Shown piece by piece: positions 8,119 through 15,831 of a stretch of 35,133 nt of DNA (its first letter is position 1; each line of letters opens with the position of its first letter). The stretch lies in the NCBI GenBank assembly GCA_004028765.1, contig SAIX01000005.1:1-35133 (forward strand). The letters are read 5' to 3'. The notes under the pieces are model-generated. The model saw nothing but the letters and a program-made list of their open reading frames with translations. It was not told where the DNA came from and searched no databases. This stretch comes from Chitinophagaceae bacterium (GTDB lineage: Bacteria > Bacteroidota > Bacteroidia > Chitinophagales > Chitinophagaceae). Both the position numbers and the translations under genes were made by a program.

Positions 8119-8219
8119 GTTTTCATGGCATCTTCGTTGCGTCGCAAGCACTTCATCTGCATCTTTTCATGGCAACAGAAACGCCTTTCTGAATCTTTTG
8201 CAAGTAATCTCCTCAGTTC

Positions 8220-10766
8220 CTAAAAATCAAATTTAAAGCGCGCCCGCACACCAATAGCCGCCACATAAGGGTTCTCGAGATAATTGAACCTTTTTACGAG
8301 ATCCACCCTGATGAGTTTAAAGATATTGGTTATCCCCACACTTCCTTCCACATATGGTTTTTTATCCAGTGAAAAAGTGGCCGGGCCACCATCAACCGTC
8401 GGGTATTTGATCAATGAGGGATCTACCGATGGTTTATTCTCATCCCGTACACCGCCATAGATCATCTTCAGCGAAATCACTTCCCGCAGTTTGAGTTTTT
8501 TCAGCAGCGGCACCCGGTTAAAAAACAAACCGTTGAAATGGTGATCTATTGCAACACTCGCGAAATGATCGCTCACAAATTCCTGGAAGTTCATCAGGTT
8601 ATATGAGTTCAGCTGGTATGCATAGGTTTGGTTGGCGCGGTGTATCGTCATCAGCGGGTAGGGCAGTTTGCCAAAAATATAGCCGCCTTCGAGTACCACA
8701 TCGCTGTAACCCAGCTGCGACATATAGGCCCTTTTCTCCATCCGCAAACTCAGGTTCTGGTAATTGTATTCACTGTTCAGGATCCCCTTCACGCCCGCAA
8801 TAAAACGCAGTGTGAAAATGGGATATTTATTGATGATGGGGATACGGTATACCCTGCCCTGGTAAAACTGTTCGTGCGGCGCCCAGCGCAACTCGCCGGA
8901 GAGTTCGGTAGTGGTAAGTTTGGCAATGTTCACATCTGCACCATTCACCACTTTAGTGTACACAATCGATCCTGCGGGTTCCTGCTGCCAGTTTTTAAAA
9001 CCGAATGTATAGGAAAGATGGTTATCCAGTTCATGCACATATTCCAGTTTCAGGTTGCGGTTATAGGTCCACCGGTCGTTCTTACCGCGCTTGAATGACA
9101 AAAGGAAATTATCCTCCGATACAAACTGCAGTTCCTGACCCGGTATCTTGGTATCATACTGGTAACTGGCCCTGATAAAATTCAGCGGGAATTCGTAGAT
9201 CGATTTATTGTTGATCGAATAGGTGGTGCTGAAAAAATATTTCCATCGTTCATCCTTGAAGCCATAAGCACCATAGGTTTCAAAATAAATGCGTTTGCTC
9301 AGTCTCGGTGTGCTCCTGCCGCCAAACCGGAGTTTAAATCCTTCCACCGGATTGAAGCTGTAAAAAGCAGCAGCAGGACCGATTTCAAACGGACCCAGGT
9401 TGGTATAACCCGCCAGCAGGAAACTCAGAAAAGCCATGGTTCTGCGGAAAGAAGGCATTTTCTCAAGACTGTCGATATTGCTGTACACTTTTGCCTCTGT
9501 CCGGGTAAGTGTATCGTGCCGGTTTTTTTGCCAGAAGCTGTCAGAATGTTGTGTGGCAGTCTCAAGTTTCACCGTGGCCGTTCCATCATATACCGAATCG
9601 GGTTGCGGGATATTGATCCTGAAATTTTTGAATGATACCGTTCTTTCACCAAAAAAACCGGTCGCCGAATTTTTGGTTACGCTTGCATCGGCCATGATAT
9701 TGCTGCGGCTTAGATGGTAGCGGCTGTCCTCGCTTTTTTCGAAATCAAGGTCAATATGTAATTCCCTTACAAAATTGAGGTTGGCATTTTTACTGAGGAA
9801 CATGTTTATTTTCTGCACCGCATAATTGCCATCCAGCGTAACCCACATATTACCCCGGAACAAAAGATCATTGGTATTTCTTGGCGTAAAATATATTTTG
9901 ATCAGTTTCTGCCCGCTCGCATCCGTTGTGGTATCGCGGATATAATACATATAAAATGTTGGGGCAAGGTCGGCAATGGGGCTCAGGAACTGGTAGGTGA
10001 ACAGCGGGATATCATTGTCATAAATATCGATATCCATATACAAGCGGTTCAGGTAACTGCTCACGCCTGCATTATCGATATACTCCCCGAAGTTGACGCG
10101 TTTCTCACCTGTAACGATCGTTTTTGTTTTCTCCGGTTTTTTCCGGAAATATTTTTTGGAGAGTGTTTCTTCCAGGTAAACGGGCAACAGGGATTTACCT
10201 TCTACCTTGGTGGTATCGCGGTTCTCGAAAAGAAATTTATAATTCTTCAGCAGTTTTGAATTGCTGATTTTATCCGAAACATTACTGATCGAAACCTCGA
10301 GTTTTTCATACTGGTCGTACTGCACATAATCATAGTGTTCTGTACGGTTGATCGCTTTGTTCTCAATCACCCTGCGGATCAGTTCCACAGCGGGATTGCC
10401 TTTATTGCGGTAAGGCGCACGTTTATTGGTGCTCACCGTTACATTGTTAATGGCTTTGGGATCTGTTTCCAGTTCCACATTCACGGTTTGCGTGGTGCCA
10501 GGTACAATGGTTTTTAAAATGGTTTTATACCCAACATAAGTGATCTGAAGTGTTGCAATGCTGCCTGAGGAACGAAGCTGGTAATGACCTGCACTGTCGG
10601 TAACCGTTCCCCTTCCGCCTTTCAGCACAACACTTACATATTGCAACGGCTGTTTTGAAAACGCATCCGTTACCACGCCCTGCACAATGGTTTGTGCAAA
10701 TACCTGCGACATGCACAACAGCACCATGATAAATATCCCGCCTCCTCTTCTCTGGGTCCTTGTCAT
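8220..10766 (-). CDS. DUF5686/carboxypeptidase-regulatory-like outer-membrane protein
   Basis: This 848-residue protein has a signal peptide (about residues 1-24, ending SQVFAQ) and a carboxypeptidase-D regulatory-like beta-sandwich (about 27-105; VQGVVTDAFSKQPLQYVSV, then ADSAGHY-type and ITYVGYK segments). A long DUF5686 region follows. The C-terminal 400 residues alternate polar and hydrophobic residues, with many aromatic-ended strands, and end in Phe, as expected for an outer-membrane beta-barrel. No TonB-plug segment is evident. The gene begins 6 bp after the GtrA-like gene and so belongs to the same operon as the inositol-phosphate synthase. Family function is unknown; surface assembly or lipid/envelope transport is possible. 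Its position within a lipid-synthesis operon is the main clue. Confidence 0.88.
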   Translation of the reverse strand: MTRTQRRGGGIFIMVLLCMSQVFAQTIVQGVVTDAFSKQPLQYVSVVLKGGRGTVTDSAGHYQLRSSGSIATLQITYVGYKTILKTIVPGTTQTVNVELETDPKAINNVTVSTNKRAPYRNKGNPAVELIRRVIENKAINRTEHYDYVQYDQYEKLEVSISNVSDKISNSKLLKNYKFLFENRDTTKVEGKSLLPVYLEETLSKKYFRKKPEKTKTIVTGEKRVNFGEYIDNAGVSSYLNRLYMDIDIYDNDIPLFTYQFLSPIADLAPTFYMYYIRDTTTDASGQKLIKIYFTPRNTNDLLFRGNMWVTLDGNYAVQKINMFLSKNANLNFVRELHIDLDFEKSEDSRYHLSRSNIMADASVTKNSATGFFGERTVSFKNFRINIPQPDSVYDGTATVKLETATQHSDSFWQKNRHDTLTRTEAKVYSNIDSLEKMPSFRRTMAFLSFLLAGYTNLGPFEIGPAAAFYSFNPVEGFKLRFGGRSTPRLSKRIYFETYGAYGFKDERWKYFFSTTYSINNKSIYEFPLNFIRASYQYDTKIPGQELQFVSEDNFLLSFKRGKNDRWTYNRNLKLEYVHELDNHLSYTFGFKNWQQEPAGSIVYTKVVNGADVNIAKLTTTELSGELRWAPHEQFYQGRVYRIPIINKYPIFTLRFIAGVKGILNSEYNYQNLSLRMEKRAYMSQLGYSDVVLEGGYIFGKLPYPLMTIHRANQTYAYQLNSYNLMNFQEFVSDHFASVAIDHHFNGLFFNRVPLLKKLKLREVISLKMIYGGVRDENKPSVDPSLIKYPTVDGGPATFSLDKKPYVEGSVGITNIFKLIRVDLVKRFNYLENPYVAAIGVRARFKFDF

Positions 10767-10772
10767 ATTCTT

Positions 10773-11144
10773 TTATTTGAACACAAATTTTTTCTGTAAC
10801 ACATAATTATATAATACACCTACCAGTACCGATACCATTATTTTAGAAACGATATAATTCAAACCGGCATATTTTGTCAGTACCACCATCCCTCCCGATA
10901 CCAGTAACAGGTTGCCGATCCAGACCATGATATATTTCGCCGCCTGGAAATGGATCTTCCCGTCGTGCGCCCTGAATACCCAGGAGCGGTTCATCAAAAA
11001 ATTCACAACCCCTCCGCTCACTGTTCCCGAAATACTGGCCGGCAGGTAACCGATATGCAGGCATTCTTTCAGCACAATCGTAACAGCAAAATCCACGCCC
11101 GTAGCGGTTAAAGAAGCTGCCTGTGCTTTTGCGAATGTGATCAT
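10773..11144 (-). CDS. GtrA-like four-helix membrane protein
   Basis: Starting from the ATG at 11144 this is a 123-residue protein with four hydrophobic segments. It contains the GtrA family pattern: an N-terminal KAQAASLTATGVDFAVT helix, a middle SGGVVNFLMNRSWVFRA motif, and a C-terminal FVFK-type tail (NYVLQKKFVFK). GtrA proteins are thought to flip or help transfer polyprenyl-linked sugars across the inner membrane. An upstream in-frame ATG at 11207 would add 21 unrelated residues inside the PgpA gene. The chosen start lies one base after the PgpA stop codon, matching the tight packing of this operon. Here it could move an inositol-lipid or lipid-linked sugar, which is inference. Confidence 0.82.
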   Translation of the reverse strand: MITFAKAQAASLTATGVDFAVTIVLKECLHIGYLPASISGTVSGGVVNFLMNRSWVFRAHDGKIHFQAAKYIMVWIGNLLLVSGGMVVLTKYAGLNYIVSKIMVSVLVGVLYNYVLQKKFVFK

Positions 11145-11145
11145 A

Positions 11146-11592
11146 TCAAAACAGTTTCCGTACCAGTTGTACCAGCAGGTTGGCATAGATCCCCGACAAC
11201 ACATCATCTGCCATCACACCCATACCTCCCGGTAATTTTTCCGTTTTACGGATATACAATGGTTTCAGGATATCAAAAAAACGGAACAGCAAAAAAGAAA
11301 CCGTAACCCATTCTGCTGTTATCGGAACAAACAAAAGGCTTACACACATACCTGCCACTTCATCAATCACCACTTTGTTGCTGTCTTTGCCCCATGCGCT
11401 CTCTACTTTTTCCGCACACCAGGTTCCCATGGCAATAATGATCACCGTTACCAGTATCATCATTCCGCTTGAACCTGTTTCTCTTTGCAGTAAAACCCAA
11501 GCAATACAGGTGATTGCTGCTGCAATACTGCCGCCGCCTTTCAGGTAACCGATACCCAAACAACCTGCGATCGCTCTGTATAACTGCATCAT
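11146..11592 (-). CDS. PgpA-family phosphatase, likely phosphatidylinositol-phosphate phosphatase
   Basis: This 148-residue inner-membrane protein has the full PgpA motif set: GKDSNKVVIDEVAGM (68-82), FRFFDILKP (103-111) and GGMGVMADDVLSG (122-134). PgpA removes the terminal phosphate from phosphatidylglycerophosphate. In the inositol-lipid cluster of Bacteroides the matching gene is thought to dephosphorylate phosphatidylinositol-phosphate to phosphatidylinositol, and the context here favours that. Its ATG overlaps the TGA of the inositol-phosphate synthase gene by four bases (ATGA), a sign of coupled translation. The alternative is that it is the cell's ordinary PgpA for phosphatidylglycerol synthesis; finding a second pgpA elsewhere in the genome would favour the specialised role. 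Confidence 0.9.
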   Translation of the reverse strand: MMQLYRAIAGCLGIGYLKGGGSIAAAITCIAWVLLQRETGSSGMMILVTVIIIAMGTWCAEKVESAWGKDSNKVVIDEVAGMCVSLLFVPITAEWVTVSFLLFRFFDILKPLYIRKTEKLPGGMGVMADDVLSGIYANLLVQLVRKLF

Positions 11593-12914
11593 AATGCTTC
11601 TACCAGGTCCTGGTAATAATCAAGGCCCAGGTGTGTGATCAGGTCTTCACCCATGATATGCCTTAATGTATTCTGCAGTTTGATCAGTTGTTTAAAAATA
11701 TCATGCTCGGGACGCAGACCTGGTGCAGTTTGCGGCGATTTGAAATAGAACGACAGCCATTCCTGTATCCCGCTCATATCCGCACGTTTGGCGAGGTCCA
11801 TAAATAATGCCAGGTCGAGTACAATCGGTGCAGCAAGAATGGAATCGCGGCAGAGAAAATTGATCTTTATCTGCATTGAATAACCCAGCCATCCGAAGAT
11901 GTCGATATTGTCCCAGCTCTCTTTGTTATCGCCATGGGGCGGATAATAATTGATCCGCACTTTGTGGTACAGGTCGCCATAGAGATCGGGATTGATATCG
12001 GGTTGCAGGATATCTTCCAGCACACTCAGTTTGGATACTTCTTTTGTTTTAAAATTATCAGGATCATCCAGTACCAGTCCATCGCGGTTACCAAGTATAT
12101 TGGTAGAGAACCAGCCTCGTACGCCGAGTGCCCTTGCATGCAAGCCGGGCGCAAGAATGGTTTTCATCAACGTTTGCCCCGTTTTAAAATCCTTACCGCT
12201 GATGGGTGTGCCTGTTTCTTTGGCAAGCTGTATCAGTGCCGGGATATCGCAGGTAAGATTGGGTGCGCCATTGGCGAAGGGAACGCCGAGTTTGATCGCC
12301 GCATAGGCATAGATCATACTGGGCGAGATGGCAGGATCATTTTCATGCAGACCGGCTTCAAATGCTTCGATGGTTTGGTGAACATCCGTTTCTTCAATAT
12401 ATTTTTCTGTTGATCCGCACCATACAATCACCACGCGGGTGCAATTGTTTGCCTCACGGAAATGCTCGATATCCTGCATCACCTGTTCGGCAAGTTCGTA
12501 TTTTGTAGCAGCTTTTTTGATATGCTGCCCGTCCAGGTTTTTAATATAGTTCTTATCAAAAACCGCTTTCATCGGTGTGATCGCTTCCAGCTCGGGTTTG
12601 ATGGTATTCAGCAGGGAGGGTTCCAGCACTTTTGCGTTCATTGCCGCTTCATACACATTATCAGAATACACATCCCATCCTCCGAATACGATATCGCTGA
12701 GCTCTGCCAGCGGTACAAAATCTTTGATCAGCGGGTAGCGGTTCTCGGTTCTTTTCCCAAGGCGGATACTGCCCATCTGCGTTAACGCACCGATGGGTTG
12801 CGCCAGTCCTTTTTTTACCGAGATCACACCGGCGATCATCGTGGTGGCAACTGCGCCCATCCCGGGTAAAAGGATGCCCAGTTTTCCTTCCGCTGACTGT
12901 ATCTTTTCTTTCAT
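11589..12914 (-). CDS. ino1: myo-Inositol-1(3)-phosphate synthase
   Basis: This 441-residue cytoplasmic NAD-dependent enzyme converts glucose-6-phosphate to inositol-3-phosphate. Residues 13-25 (GILLPGMGAVATT) form the dinucleotide-binding loop. The catalytic core shows SGKDFKTGQT (239-248) with the family's essential lysines and STNILGNRDG (270-279). FGGWDVYSDN (77-86) and NGAPNLTCDIP (215-225) are further conserved blocks. The length fits the bacterial/archaeal INO1 family. It follows the TetR gene by 45 bp and overlaps the PgpA gene by four bases, so it heads the inositol-lipid genes. The product would feed the CDP-alcohol phosphatidyltransferase encoded downstream. Confidence 0.93.
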   Translation of the reverse strand: MKEKIQSAEGKLGILLPGMGAVATTMIAGVISVKKGLAQPIGALTQMGSIRLGKRTENRYPLIKDFVPLAELSDIVFGGWDVYSDNVYEAAMNAKVLEPSLLNTIKPELEAITPMKAVFDKNYIKNLDGQHIKKAATKYELAEQVMQDIEHFREANNCTRVVIVWCGSTEKYIEETDVHQTIEAFEAGLHENDPAISPSMIYAYAAIKLGVPFANGAPNLTCDIPALIQLAKETGTPISGKDFKTGQTLMKTILAPGLHARALGVRGWFSTNILGNRDGLVLDDPDNFKTKEVSKLSVLEDILQPDINPDLYGDLYHKVRINYYPPHGDNKESWDNIDIFGWLGYSMQIKINFLCRDSILAAPIVLDLALFMDLAKRADMSGIQEWLSFYFKSPQTAPGLRPEHDIFKQLIKLQNTLRHIMGEDLITHLGLDYYQDLVEAL

Positions 12915-12959
12915 AAGAGTTGTGTTTGTGGTTTGTATTTTTTGAATGTCGGTATTGTT

Positions 12960-13556
12960 TTACTGTTTCCGTAATCCCCGGATGAGGATGCCCATGATCG
13001 ATTCGAGCCTGGGTTCAAGTTTGGCATATTTCGCATCATTGAACACATCACGTTCGAGCCCGCGCAAAGAGCTTACCATTACAGACGGGAGCAGGTCCAG
13101 TTCTTTTGCAATGTTCTTCTGGAATTCACCGTTCTTCACCCCAAAGGAAAGGATTTCTTTTACCAGCGAAATTTCCTGCTTGTCGTATTCTGTATGCAGG
13201 TGTTTCATGCAACGGAAAGTTTCCTGCATCTCACCCTTCACCAGCTTGTACAGGTTGGCTTTTTTCTGAACTGCCCTGATCTTGTGTAAGGTAAACGCTT
13301 TCAGTTTTTCTTCTGCCGTATCTGCTTTTTCAACTGCCTGTTTTACGGTGAAAAATACTTCTTCCATTTCACCCAGTACCACGGCATCAAAAATATCTTC
13401 CTTGCTGCAGAAATAATAATAGAGTGTGCTTTTGCCCTTGCCCATGGCTTTGGCGATATCCTCCATGGTGGTTTTCTTCACACCAAACTGCTGAAAAAGT
13501 TTGCGGGCCTCTTTCAGGATATCTTCACGGATGGTATCGTCTTTTGCCAGGATCAT
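12960..13556 (-). CDS. TetR/AcrR-family transcriptional regulator, upstream of the inositol-lipid genes
   Basis: From the ATG at 13556 this is a 198-residue protein with a TetR DNA-binding domain. A helix near FQQFGVKKTTMEDIAKAMG is followed by the recognition turn KGKSTLYYYFCSKEDIF (about residues 20-60) and then a ligand-binding helical domain without a recognised signature. The longer frame (ATG at 13586) would start inside a good -7 promoter box, so the shorter start is preferred. It ends 45 bp before the inositol-phosphate synthase gene on the same strand, with no terminator visible between them, so it is probably the first gene of that operon and may control it. A fatty-acyl or lipid ligand would make sense but is not shown. 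Confidence 0.88.
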   Translation of the reverse strand: MILAKDDTIREDILKEARKLFQQFGVKKTTMEDIAKAMGKGKSTLYYYFCSKEDIFDAVVLGEMEEVFFTVKQAVEKADTAEEKLKAFTLHKIRAVQKKANLYKLVKGEMQETFRCMKHLHTEYDKQEISLVKEILSFGVKNGEFQKNIAKELDLLPSVMVSSLRGLERDVFNDAKYAKLEPRLESIMGILIRGLRKQ

Positions 13557-13560
13557 AGTT

Positions 13561-13591
13561 TCGACCAAAATCGTTTTTCGGTCCAAAAGTA
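13561..13591 (-). promoter_or_regulatory. Promoter -7 box and candidate self-operator of the TetR/inositol operon
   Basis: On the minus strand TACTTTTG (complement of 13584-13591) matches the Bacteroidota -7 box TAnnTTTG. Immediately downstream is GACCGAAAA, then ACGA, then TTTTGGTC (13583-13563), an imperfect inverted repeat with one bulge. It lies between promoter and start codon, a usual place for a TetR operator. No clear -33 box is seen. Confidence 0.5.
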
Positions 13592-13627
13592 CGGGAAAAG
13601 ACGGCCGGGGGTTTGCCGTTTATAAAA

Positions 13628-14698
13628 TTAACCTTTTCGAATCGCGAAATCTTTCATCAGGTCGCAGAAAACCTGAACACTTTGCAATGGGAGGGCATTG
13701 TACATGCTCACACGTATCCCGCCGATGGTGCGGTATCCTTTCACACCAATCATACCTTCTTTTTTACAAAGCTCGAGGAACTCAGCTTCGAGAGAAGGGT
13801 CGGCAAGGAAAAATACAGCATTCATCTCGCTCCTGTCTTCTTTGGCAACCATTGCCTTGAAAACAGGAAGGCTGTCGAGTGTTTTGTAAAACAACCCTGA
13901 CTTTTCACGGCTCCTTCTGCCCATTTCTTCCAGCCCGCCCTCAGCCAGTATCCATCTTAGCGTAAGCATGCTTACATATACTGCAAAAACAGGCGGTGTG
14001 TTCATGAGTGAACCCGCTTCGATATGTTTCCGGTAATCCATGATGGTGGGCACCGGCTTCTGCAATGTGCGGAGAATATTTTTTTTGACAACCACCAGGT
14101 TTACCCCTGCGGCTCCCATATTTTTCTGGGCACCGGCATAGATCAGGGAGAATTTTTTAAAATCAACCTGTGTGCTGAAAATATCACTGCTCATATCCGC
14201 CACCAGCGGCACATGGGTTTCGGGATACTGGTGCCATTGTGTTCCCTCCACGGTATTGTTGGTGGTGATATGCAGGTATTGTGCATTACCCGGAACTGTG
14301 AAATCTTTTTTTATATAAGTATGACCTTTGTCGGAACTATCTGCAACCACTACTGCATTCCCAAAAAGGGATGCTTCCCTGGAAGCTTTTTTACCCCAGA
14401 TGCCATTGTCGCAATACGCAGCGGTTTCGCCGGGGTTCAGCAGGTTCATCGGTACCTGCATAAACTGCGTAGTGGCACCACCATGCAGGAACAATACTTC
14501 ATACGTATCATCCAGCTGCATCAGTTTTTTGACTGATTCTTTTGCTTCATCCAGGATATCCTGGAACCAGGCAGTGCGGTGACCGATCTCGAGAACAGAT
14601 AAACCTGTACCGTTAAAATCCAGAACTGCGCGGGATGCTTCTTCCAGAACAGATTGTGGGAGAATAGAAGGGCCTGAATTGAAATTGTAAAGTTTCAT
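13628..14698 (-). CDS. serC: Phosphoserine aminotransferase
   Basis: This 356-residue pyridoxal-phosphate enzyme makes 3-phosphoserine from 3-phosphohydroxypyruvate and glutamate, and also acts in pyridoxal phosphate synthesis. The start at 14698 gives the standard N terminus MKLYNFNSGPSILP; a longer frame to 14788 is only translation of a repeat. Motifs seen are HGGATTQFMQVPMNLL, the cofactor lysine in YAGAQKNMGAAG (Lys192), ADMSSDIFS before it, and the C-terminal GGIRVSMYNALP phosphate-binding segment. The size fits the bacterial family. Downstream on the same strand lies the TetR gene with its own promoter. serA is not in this window. Confidence 0.96.
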   Translation of the reverse strand: MKLYNFNSGPSILPQSVLEEASRAVLDFNGTGLSVLEIGHRTAWFQDILDEAKESVKKLMQLDDTYEVLFLHGGATTQFMQVPMNLLNPGETAAYCDNGIWGKKASREASLFGNAVVVADSSDKGHTYIKKDFTVPGNAQYLHITTNNTVEGTQWHQYPETHVPLVADMSSDIFSTQVDFKKFSLIYAGAQKNMGAAGVNLVVVKKNILRTLQKPVPTIMDYRKHIEAGSLMNTPPVFAVYVSMLTLRWILAEGGLEEMGRRSREKSGLFYKTLDSLPVFKAMVAKEDRSEMNAVFFLADPSLEAEFLELCKKEGMIGVKGYRTIGGIRVSMYNALPLQSVQVFCDLMKDFAIRKG

Positions 14699-14747
14699 TC
14701 CGATTGCTTGAATGCGCAAGGTAGGATGTTTTGGTGAGAAGGGAGGT

Positions 14748-14990
14748 GCGTGAATGGTGAATGGCGAGTTGTGAATGACAGTCACCATTTCTTCAGAAGA
14801 AAACGAACAGGGGATTGACTTTCTATTTTAAAAATACGCCAACACTGCCCACCCCGGCCGGCTACCGCCGACCGCCCCTCCCGCTGGGAGGGGAAATTAT
14901 ATGGACGTTTGCTGCGCAAACATCCATTAACAACAAATCAGTTTTTCACAATTGACCATTCACCATTGCCCATTCACGATGAACGATTCA
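14748..14990. repeat. Nested hairpin element with GTGAATG word arms
   Basis: Outer arms at 14756-14775 and 14945-14964 are inverted copies (17 of 20 positions match) made of GTGAATGG-type words. Inside are three further foldbacks in a row: GGCCGGC-TACC-GCCGACC near 14853-14870, CCCCTCCC-GCT-GGGAGGGG near 14874-14892, and TGGACGTTTGC-TGC-GCAAACATCCA near 14902-14926 (one mismatch). It fills the space between serC and the DUF502 gene and runs into the DUF502 stop codon. No gene fits in it. Confidence 0.7.
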
Positions 14991-15644
14991 CGCTTCTCCC
15001 CTGTCGTGCACATCCGTTACACCGCCGGAAACCGTATACTTCATCGCATCGGCTGCACTTACGGAATCGATGGGTTTGATGCGCTCCCTCGGGACAATAT
15101 AAGTAATGCCGGAGATGGCATAAGAATGGGGAACATATACGGTAACATGGTCTTTCATCCCGAACTCCTGTGCCGACTGCTGCGTAATAAAACCAATGCG
15201 CCATACATCGGCAGCATCGATGTTTACAAGCACAGGTTTTTCAAATTTCTTTTTATTGCCTGCAAACGCTTCGAGAAAGTCTTTAACCGAGGAATAAATA
15301 AATTTAATACCGGGTGTTTTTTCCAGAACGGTATCCAGTATGGCGACAAGTCTGCCCACAACAAAAAGAGAAGATATCCAGCCTACAAATAAAACCAGGG
15401 CAATCACCACAATAAAACCAAGACCGGGTATTTTTTCAATATTGCCCTTAGCATCCATCGGCAGGAAATCCGGTGCGAGGTTATGCAGGATATTGGGGAG
15501 GATGCCATCTACAAAATTAAATAAGCCCAGCACCACCCATATTGTGATACCGATGGGCGCCAATACAATCAATCCCTGAAGAAACAACTGCAGAAGTTTG
15601 CGCAGTATGGCGCGGGTGGTAGTTTTTGCTTTTAAGGAGGTCAT
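14988..15644 (-). CDS. DUF502 family inner-membrane protein
   Basis: From the ATG at 15644 this is a 218-residue protein. It has a basic N terminus, a first membrane segment (LFLQGLIVLAPIGITIWVVLG) and the NFVDGILPNIL segment typical of DUF502. A second membrane span (GLGFIVVIALVLFVGWISSLF) is followed by a soluble C-terminal domain containing PGIKFIYSSVKDF and VYVPHSYAISGITYIVPRE. The family is widespread and has no agreed function. A start at 15725 is also open and would add a 27-residue hydrophobic leader, but family members normally begin shortly before the first span. The last codons lie within the word repeat downstream, so the repeat abuts or overlaps the gene end. Confidence 0.85.
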   Translation of the reverse strand: MTSLKAKTTTRAILRKLLQLFLQGLIVLAPIGITIWVVLGLFNFVDGILPNILHNLAPDFLPMDAKGNIEKIPGLGFIVVIALVLFVGWISSLFVVGRLVAILDTVLEKTPGIKFIYSSVKDFLEAFAGNKKKFEKPVLVNIDAADVWRIGFITQQSAQEFGMKDHVTVYVPHSYAISGITYIVPRERIKPIDSVSAADAMKYTVSGGVTDVHDRGEA

Positions 15645-15685
15645 GGCCGGATCGGGTGTAAAGTAACCAAGAAAGCCGGATGCAG

Positions 15686-15759
15686 CAAAACTAACAATGA
15701 TAAGCAAAGGTTTGCAGCACTGCATTCATCCTTTTTTGAAACCGCTTAACACAAACTTA
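15686..15759 (-). promoter_or_regulatory. Two candidate -7 boxes upstream of the DUF502 gene
   Basis: On the minus strand TAAGTTTG (15759-15752) and TAGTTTTG (15693-15686) both fit TAnnTTTG. The first would suit a start at 15725, the second a start at 15644. They cannot be ranked from sequence alone. Confidence 0.4.
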
Positions 15760-15775
15760 GCAAAAAAAACCATCA

Positions 15776-15812
15776 GGAAACTTTCGTAACGATTAAAGTT
15801 TCCATAGTTTTG
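15776..15812 (+). promoter_or_regulatory. Promoter and palindromic TetR operator of the efflux operon
   Basis: GGAAACTTT (15776-15784) and AAAGTTTCC (15795-15803) are perfect 9-bp inverted arms around a 10-bp spacer. The palindrome ends one base before TAGTTTTG (15805-15812), a full match to the TAnnTTTG -7 box. TTTC at 15782-15785 is a reasonable -33 element, 19 bp upstream. The site overlaps the promoter and lies just upstream of a tetR gene, so autorepression is the likely logic. Confidence 0.75.
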
Positions 15813-15831
15813 TCCGCCCCAATTAAAAAAT

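Noticed and set aside
14699..14788. N-terminal extension of serC
   Set aside because: The added residues are translated from the GTGAATG word repeat; serC proteins normally start at MKLYNFNSGP.
14788..14802. Perfect palindrome TTTCTTC-A-GAAGAAA upstream of serC
   Set aside because: A/T- and purine-biased, with no promoter box beside it; too short to claim as an operator.
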